Position numbers and translations under genes: made by a program. From Phlebotomus papatasi (Eukaryota > Arthropoda > Insecta > Diptera > Psychodidae): DNA of 64,000 nt. Every line of letters starts with the position of its first letter. The stretch's first letter is position 1. The stretch spans positions 40,248,712 through 40,312,711 of the forward strand of contig NC_077224.1 of the NCBI RefSeq assembly GCF_024763615.1, given 5' to 3'. The notes beneath the pieces were generated by a model, which was not told where the DNA came from, searched no databases, and saw only the letters and a program-made list of their open reading frames with translations. Of the stretch, positions 59,367 to 64,000 are shown in pieces.

Positions 59367-59536
59367 TACACTGAGAGAAATCCGAAAAAGTTAAAATAAT
59401 ATTCCGAAAATGTTTATTTTACCCTGCAGTATTGATCCGAAATTGGTGTAAATATTATGCTTTTTAGGTGTATTAGGGGTTAAACTTACCCTTTTTATGT
59501 TAATTTTACCCTTAAAAAGGTGTAAAATTAACATTA

Positions 59537-59687
59537 ACAATAATTGAAACACGGACTCAGGTCTACAATTTGCATTTTTAGGAAGGAGGAAAATCCTTCC
59601 GAAACGTCGGTTTTGAGAAACCAAAGGTCATATCCGTGTTTCAATTATTGCGAAATCAACCTATTGGCCGAAAATCATCTAGCATTA
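59537..59687 (+). mobile_element. 151-bp Penelope-derived fragment nested in the MITE
   Basis: It interrupts the MITE between CATTA (59532-59536) and a repeat of CATTA (59683-59687). Inside, an 18-bp inverted pair (CAATAATTGAAACACGGA at 59538-59555 and its complement at 59633-59650) brackets the hairpin and GAAACGTCGG motif. The right copy, TCCGTGTTTCAATTATTG, matches the tail of the Penelope terminal region (CCGTGTTTTAATT). It is a miniature of the inverted arrangement at 61322-63046. Confidence 0.65.
59581..59610 (+). ncRNA. Hammerhead-like hairpin motif, diverged copy 2
   Basis: Stem GGAAGGA, loop GGAAAA, stem TCCTTCC, then GAAACGTCGG. The upstream CTGA is degraded to TTTA, so catalysis in cis is not expected. 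The stem differs from the other loci but is fully complementary. Confidence 0.45.
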
Positions 59688-59769
59688 AAAAATGTTGATA
59701 TATTTTTACACCTAAAAAGTGTTAAAATTATGAGGAAAAAAAGTTAATCGCACCCCCGTTTTTTTTCAG

Positions 59770-60092
59770 TTATTATTAATCGTATCGAGATATATTCATT
59801 ACAAAGGCAATAATTTTTACAATGTTCATATCCCGTGTTAGAAGAATCTGCTAGTCTGTTTGTAGACTCGCCCATGAGCGCCTTCCGCGCGTTGTGGATG
59901 GTTCTTCCATGCTCCCGGAGTTGTTGGGCGTAGGCGGTGCATTATATTACGTTATTAACATATGACAATTGCCTAAATTAGACATTCAGATCTTTGCACC
60001 GGGCGGGACTCGAACTCACAACAGTAAGTCGAGCCGTGGAATCGATCCGCCCAAGAGCCAACGGTCTTGCCTATTGCGCCACTGATTCCGCA
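59770..60092 (-). mobile_element. tRNA-derived SINE, copy 2, nested in the MITE
   Basis: About 323 bp, collinear with the SINE at 49300-49623. B box GAGTTCGAGTCCC at 60004-60016 and A-box-like TGGCGCAATAGG at 60071-60082, minus strand, with the same ATTAATAATAA tail. It is flanked by a short direct repeat, TTTCAG (59764-59769 and 60093-60098), which is MITE sequence. Confidence 0.88.
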
Positions 60093-60404
60093 TTTCAGTG
60101 TAGAGAAGGTGGAGGACCTTAAGTAGTACTCAAAAATAAAAAAACGAGTTTTGTAAATATTCGAGTTATTTGACTCTTATTCTGAGTCGTCGATAAATTC
60201 TTTAACATCTATACAAATCTGCAGTTTATAAATATGGTTTAACTTTGAATCATTTGTATCTGCAATTCATAACAATATGAAATTATACAGTCCGTACAAG
60301 AATTTTTGATTCAGGTGAGGAGTGAACTATAATAAAAGTTGATTCAAACGACGAATTATATAGACAATGAGCTTACAGATATTTTTTGGAATGAGATTTA
60401 AACC

Positions 60405-60720
60405 TTTAGTCTGAAACCAAGCGTCTGGCAAGTTGGCCTTTATATATGGAGCTATTTGAAGCCAACTCATAAATTGATCTCGGACTCAGCTCACAGTGTT
60501 CCGAGGAAAAAATGTATTTAAACAAAAATCTAGTATATTTATCCCTCCATACGGAAAGGTTTCTTATAATGCGAAAAAACTTCTCACTTTTCAAATATTT
60601 AGCATAACGGTCGCGAGTGCAAAAAAATTCCCAAATAAATTTAAATCGAAGTATGAGAAAGTGACTTCAAATTTCAGGCAACTTGCCAGGGGGTTGTCTG
60701 AAACCCATGTTGCGGTCAGA
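60405..60720 (+). repeat. Dispersed repeat, opposite-orientation copy of 27935-28270
   Basis: It shares GTATATTTATCCCTCCATACGGAAAGG, GAAAAACTTCTCAC, TTTTAAATATTTAGCATAACG-like and GCTATTTGAAGCCAA blocks with the other copy after reversal. Both ends carry GTCTG and a GGCAA-TTGCC-like pair. Open frames at 60406-60780 overlap it and are not supported. Confidence 0.65.
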
Positions 60721-60939
60721 CTCAATGGCTCATCGTCATCGCTTTTACCAAAGCTTGCGCATTTTAATTATAATTCTTAGTCAAATTTTCTGGCTAAAAA
60801 ACACAAACTGTGAAAAAAGTACACATTTTTCCCCAAATCTCAGCTACACTTTTGGAAAAATACTAAAAAAGGGACATTTCTTGTCTTGTTCTCACGAGAT
60901 CGAGTTTACTGGAAAGTCTTTTCTCCTTTGTGTATTTTG

Positions 60940-61321
60940 AAACTAGTAAAAATTTGACAGGAATTCCAAGACCTTTATACTAACCACAAACTTGCCCGAT
61001 TTAATTGGAAAATTAGCTTTCTCGGGCCCATTTAATTTTTGACCTTGATAAACTGGTACTAAGAATGATTGTAGAGCATTTTCGTATATGGTCGAAATGT
61101 CTTGCCATACATCATTAAAAAAAACTATATTTAAGGGGTAGTATAACGTCCCAGACTTCGCGAAACGCTCGCACTCATGACTTCGATACTATATATCAAT
61201 TTTTTTTGCATCATTCTACGTTTATTAGTCTGAAATCGATTTAAACAGATTCATAAATTACTCAAAAGATCACCAAAAATAGTTTAGATATAATACAATG
61301 GATTATCGTATAAGAAATTAG
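60940..61321 (+). repeat. Dispersed repeat (12312 family), interrupted by the Penelope element
   Basis: GACAGGAATTCCAAGACCTTT, TTTTTGACCTTGATAAACTGGTA, AATGATTGTAGAGCATTTTCG, then GTATAACGTCCCAGACTTCGCG and ACGCTCGCACTCATGACTTCG, ending at TAAGAAATTAG. The order suggests two adjacent partial copies. The Penelope-like inverted structure begins immediately after. Confidence 0.55.
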
Positions 61322-61405
61322 TAGATGTAGTTCGGTCAGTTTTGATTTATGAGAATTAAAACACGGGTTTTGACCTGGTTAGGATTTATTCCTTTTTTCT
61401 CTTTA

Positions 61406-61438
61406 CGACGTTTCGGGGATTGTTGTCCCCTTCTTCAG
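61406..61438 (-). ncRNA. Hammerhead-like hairpin, minus copy in the Penelope terminal region
   Basis: Reverse complement of the motif at 62930-62961: CTGAAGA, extra A, GGGGA, loop CAACAA, TCCCC, GAAACGTC. Confidence 0.5.
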
Positions 61439-61668
61439 GTCTACAAATTAAACAAAATTAATTTTTAGAAATTTTCAATAACCTAAAATAACATGGATCG
61501 TTCTTTTGACTTTCACTTACATTGAGATTAATTGGACAAATCGGGTCAGGGTTTTTCACAATCACTATCTTTTTACACAGAGTTGGACAAATTTGCACCA
61601 TGACGGTCAAATGCCGACTGATGGGCTATTCCGTTACGTGGGATCGTTGACCCCCAAGTCTGGTGATT

Positions 61669-62119
61669 TCATTCCTCTCTCCTGTGATCCGATTGATGAC
61701 GTTCTCCTTGCTCATGCATTTGACTAGTTCCTCCTTCACAACTGTGGAAAGAATCTTCTGCTTCCCTGGTAGGCACATGTTGTCGTTGTTTCACTCTTTG
61801 CAATAAGTGTGAATATATTGAACTAATGGCAGTTGTATCTGTTCTTTTGTTGATGTTGTCTCGTTTCGTCATGTGGATGTACAGCATCTCCAGGAACTCC
61901 AGTTGTTTATTATGATCACATTTGTCGATGATTTCGGTTTGGTCAAACCTGAATTGATGTTTGTTTTCTCTTGCGTGGGTGACCAAAGCAGTGACGTCTT
62001 GTTTTTCTTCTATGTTGTTTTGTTGTTGTTTTATGCTACGTTCATGTTGTGATATTCTGTCTTTTAGTCTTTGTATTGTTTTACCCACATACGTTTTACC
62101 ACATTCGCATGGGATCTGA
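61669..62119 (-). CDS. GIY-YIG endonuclease fragment of a Penelope-like element (minus copy)
   Basis: It encodes YQIPCECGKTYVGKT, then RLKDRISQHERS, HARENKHQF and KQLEFLEMLYIHM. These are the C-terminal endonuclease landmarks: the second half of the GIY motif (YQI), a YVG version of YIG, a CxC pair just ahead, the conserved Arg-rich helix, the HxxxxxH pair and the Glu of the LEFLE helix. The left of the domain is cut at the inverted-repeat junction (about 62119), so the first residues come from unrelated sequence. It cannot make a complete element protein; a remnant. Stop at 61669-61671. Confidence 0.85.
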
Positions 62120-62129
62120 TACTCATCTA

Positions 62130-62699
62130 ATACTAAGATCGGAAATGAATGAATTAAAAATATCATTTAAATGTCGCAATACGAATCACAAACTACACAC
62201 TAATCTCAAAGATAAAATCAACCCTTTAGCAGATAGTGGAGTGGTCTATCAGATCCCATGCGAATGTGGTAAAACGTATGTGGGTAAAACAATACAAAGA
62301 CTAAAAGACAGAATATCACAACATGAACGTAGCATAAAACAACAACAAAACAACACAGAAGAAAAACAAGACGTCACTGCTTTGGTCACCCACGCAAGAG
62401 AAAACAAACATCAATTCAGGTTTGACCAAACCGAAATCATCGACAAATGTGATCATAATAAACAACTGGAGTTCCTGGAGATGCTGTACATCCACATGAC
62501 GAAACGAGACAACATCAACAAAAGAACAGATACAACTGCCATTAGTTCAATATATTCACACTTATTGCAAAGAGTGAAACAAAGACAACATGTGCCTACC
62601 AGGGAAGCAGAAGATTCTTTCCACAGTTGTGAAGGAGGAACTAGTCAAATGCATGAGCAAGGAGAACGTCATCAATCGGATCACAGGAGAGAGGAATGA
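62130..62699 (+). CDS. GIY-YIG endonuclease, C-terminal part of a 5'-truncated Penelope-like element
   Basis: The open frame continues upstream of 62130 only by antisense reading of the other arm, so the element part starts near SEMNELKISF. It then has a linker (KDKINPLADSG) and the endonuclease: VVYQIPC (about 62244), CxC, YVG, RLKDRISQH, a basic and Gln-rich stretch, HARENKHQF and KQLEFLEMLYIHM. In this family a reverse transcriptase precedes this domain in one polypeptide and the nuclease nicks the target DNA. The reverse transcriptase is missing here, so the copy is 5'-truncated. The last 40 residues (His/Gln/Arg-rich) look less protein-like than an overlapping frame; see 62590-62742. Confidence 0.88.
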   Translation: MLRSEMNELKISFKCRNTNHKLHTNLKDKINPLADSGVVYQIPCECGKTYVGKTIQRLKDRISQHERSIKQQQNNTEEKQDVTALVTHARENKHQFRFDQTEIIDKCDHNKQLEFLEMLYIHMTKRDNINKRTDTTAISSIYSHLLQRVKQRQHVPTREAEDSFHSCEGGTSQMHEQGERHQSDHRREE

Positions 62700-62742
62700 A
62701 ATCACCAGACTTGGGGGTCAACGATCCCACGTAACGGAATAG
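62590..62742 (+). CDS. 50-codon overlapping ORF at the endonuclease end
   Basis: Begins MCLPGKQKILSTVVKEEL and ends in HVTE, in the +1 frame relative to the endonuclease. Its composition (mixed hydrophobic and charged, predicted helix) looks more natural than the His/Gln-rich frame it overlaps. It could be the true C-terminus reached through a frameshift, or a chance frame. It is also present in the inverted copy. Confidence 0.3.
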   Translation: MCLPGKQKILSTVVKEELVKCMSKENVINRITGERNEITRLGGQRSHVTE

Positions 62743-63066
62743 CCCATCAGTCGGCATTTGACCGTCATGGTGCAAATTTGTCCAACTCTGTGTAAAAAGA
62801 TAGTGATTGTGAAAAACCCTGACCCGATTTGTCCAATTAATCTCAATGTAAGTGAAAGTCAAAAGAACGATCCATGTTATTTTAGGTTATTGAAAATTTC
62901 TAAAAATTAATTTTGTTTAATTTGTAGACCTGAAGAAGGGGACAACAATCCCCGAAACGTCGTAAAGAGAAAAAAGGAATAAATCCTAACCAGGTCAAAA
63001 CCCGTGTTTTAATTCTCATCAATCAAAACTGACCGAACTACATCTAGTAATACAACACACGGAAAA
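62700..63066 (+). mobile_element. Penelope-like terminal region (pLTR-like) between two copies
   Basis: It is the 3' non-coding end of the truncated copy and, by position, the 5' leader of the downstream copy. It contains the hairpin motif at 62930, an ACCAGGTC block, CCGTGTTTT and the arm end CTACATCTA (63038-63046), just 20 bases before the ATG at 63067. Tandem copies sharing such a region are typical of Penelope-like elements, and promoter activity is expected here by analogy. Confidence 0.7.
62930..62961 (+). ncRNA. Hammerhead-like hairpin in the Penelope terminal region
   Basis: CTGAAGA, one extra A, stem GGGGA, six-base loop CAACAA, stem TCCCC, then GAAACGTC. Self-complementary ACGT would be a minimal stem III, as in dimeric type I hammerheads reported from Penelope-like elements. 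I cannot find a strong stem I from the adjacent bases, and the extra A departs from the canonical core. Confidence 0.5.
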
Positions 63067-64000
63067 ATGACTAGCTATCTACAAATTATTCAGAGCAATT
63101 TTGGATCAGAAACAGCATCAATGATGAAAACATATATGCGAGGACAACGTAAGTTCGCACGGTTACTGGCAAGGAAGAAATTCCTGCTGAATTGTCGAAA
63201 AATGGGGTTGACCCCCTCGCATATCTTTAACAATGTCAAATGCCTATATCAAACACTCACCAAGGATTCACCGTACAACAGACAAATAGATACAATGGTG
63301 AGATCGTTCCAACTTAGAATACTTTACATGGAGATCAAGGTGACTTACTGGGAGATTGGACAAACTAAACTGAGTTTAATGAACTTACAACAGAGACTGA
63401 GAGCGACAGAGATAGCATCAGTGAATGGTTTCTTGCTCGTGCAAGATCAGGTCTTCTGGCGGGAATTTCGGAGGTCAACTAGCAATCAACAGGAAAAGTT
63501 CAATGCCCTCTTTTTGAGGCAATTGGGGCACGTCACCAACATGCCATCAGCTGATTGGGTTGTAAACAAGACTGATGTTCCTATACCTCACGAAGTAAAA
63601 CTTCTCATGGGCTTAAGCCCAAAGTTTGCATTACCACAACAAAATCTTCCACCACGTACAATATTACATCTCTTAACTGAGATTGAAGGTGTGATTGATA
63701 CAATAAATAATGACAATAATGAAACGAAAAAGAACACATTAAGGTATAAAATATCCCAACTTATCAATAGCCACCTCACACATCACAAATTACGCTCACA
63801 AGACAAATATTTCATGCATTTAGAGAGAACAACAAGGAATTTCATCAAAGAACACGAGGATATCATCATTACTACATCTGATAAGGGAAACAAAACGGTT
63901 TTTATGTGGAAGCAGGACTATGAGAACAAAATGCTAAACATAGTATCAGACGAGTCAACATACAAGAAAATACCAATGTCCAAGACAATCACTACAGAAA
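63067..64000 (+). CDS. Penelope-like reverse transcriptase, N-terminal part (runs off the window)
   Basis: Open for 311 codons from ATG to the window end, with no stop. The first 200 residues are rich in Lys, Arg, Gln and Leu, like the N-terminal domain that precedes the RT fingers. Residues about 250-300 read FIKEHEDIIITTSDKGNKTV, then a VFMWKQDYENKM stretch and an STYKKI end. DKGN followed by a small hydrophobic strand, a D/E-YxxKM helix and TY is the conserved motif just ahead of RT1 in Penelope-like proteins. The catalytic YxDD and the GIY-YIG domain should lie beyond 64000. The ORF starts 20 bases after the inverted-repeat end. No internal break is visible, so this copy may be full-length or recently active. 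Confidence 0.88.
   Translation, partial: MTSYLQIIQSNFGSETASMMKTYMRGQRKFARLLARKKFLLNCRKMGLTPSHIFNNVKCLYQTLTKDSPYNRQIDTMVRSFQLRILYMEIKVTYWEIGQTKLSLMNLQQRLRATEIASVNGFLLVQDQVFWREFRRSTSNQQEKFNALFLRQLGHVTNMPSADWVVNKTDVPIPHEVKLLMGLSPKFALPQQNLPPRTILHLLTEIEGVIDTINNDNNETKKNTLRYKISQLINSHLTHHKLRSQDKYFMHLERTTRNFIKEHEDIIITTSDKGNKTVFMWKQDYENKMLNIVSDESTYKKIPMSKTITTE

Larger units (their letters stand above)
59369..60100 (+). mobile_element. MITE, CACTGAGAGAAATCCG family, copy D, with two nested inserts
   Basis: TA is at 59367-59368 and 60101-60102. The left end is CACTGAGAGAAATCCG. The right end TTTCAGTG lies beyond the SINE at 60093-60100. Removing the Penelope-derived insert (59537-59687) and the SINE (59770-60092 plus duplication) restores a MITE of about 250 bp, collinear with copy C at 48225. 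Confidence 0.88.
61322..62119 (-). mobile_element. Penelope-like element, 5'-truncated 3' end, minus strand
   Basis: It is the left arm of a 1,725-bp inverted repeat (61322-63046). In minus orientation it contains the GIY-YIG coding end, then the non-coding terminal region with the hairpin motif, and ends at TAGATGTAG. It is nearly identical to the + copy, with one visible amino-acid difference (I for T before EEKQ) and a few base changes. Inverted truncated neighbours are a known habit of Penelope-like elements. Confidence 0.85.

Noticed and set aside
61506..61727. 73-codon frame beginning MTFTYIEINW, also at 62641-62862 on the other strand
   Set aside because: It is the antisense of the Penelope endonuclease end and terminal region, present twice only because of the inverted repeat.
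62049..62129. N-terminal extension of the GIY-YIG frame
   Set aside because: The first ~27 codons read antisense through the opposite arm; they are not part of the element's protein.

Overview
The window is AT-rich eukaryotic DNA from an animal. Its introns are long, and compact inverted-repeat transposons are very dense. A Penelope-like retroelement, and TA-flanked miniature elements layered inside each other, fit an insect; a nematoceran fly is my guess, but no feature fixes the species. No bacterial operon, CRISPR array or rRNA was seen.

The only host gene I can name is the 5' part of a discoidin-domain receptor gene (Ddr-like), on the + strand. A signal-peptide exon (coding part 29793-29895) is followed by an intron of about 25.7 kb. 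The next exon, 55601-55706, starts the discoidin (F5/8 type C) domain. The phases join exactly: 34 codons plus one base, then 106 bases. Later exons must lie beyond 64000. A run of exactly 500 Ns (55727-56226) follows this exon. The exon and its upstream intron then recur after the gap, almost identical but one base shorter, which breaks the frame. The post-gap copy also carries a 1,592-bp nearly perfect palindromic transposon flanked by TA, inserted at intron position +10. The pre-gap copy shows the empty site, so the two sides probably represent two haplotypes.

Region 1-29587 looks intergenic or upstream. It holds many TA-flanked inverted-repeat elements, often nested, separated by unique stretches without recognisable genes. 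Region 29896-55600 is the first Ddr intron. It contains more such elements, a clean hAT-type MITE with an 8-bp target duplication, tRNA-derived SINE-like sequences, a degenerate minisatellite, a possible decayed coding exon, and a 3.5-kb element nested in a 0.9-kb host element. Region 58106-61321 (second Ddr intron) holds a three-layer nest: a MITE containing a Penelope-derived fragment and a tRNA-related SINE.

From 61322 to the window end lies a Penelope-like element. Two 5'-truncated 3' ends with GIY-YIG endonuclease face away from each other as an inverted repeat, followed by a copy on the + strand whose N-terminal reverse-transcriptase ORF (63067 onward) runs off the edge. The terminal region of this element, a 186-bp fragment at 277-462 and a 151-bp fragment at 59537-59687 share a hairpin followed by GAAACGT. 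The stem sequences differ between loci but stay complementary, which suggests a conserved, hammerhead-like RNA structure.
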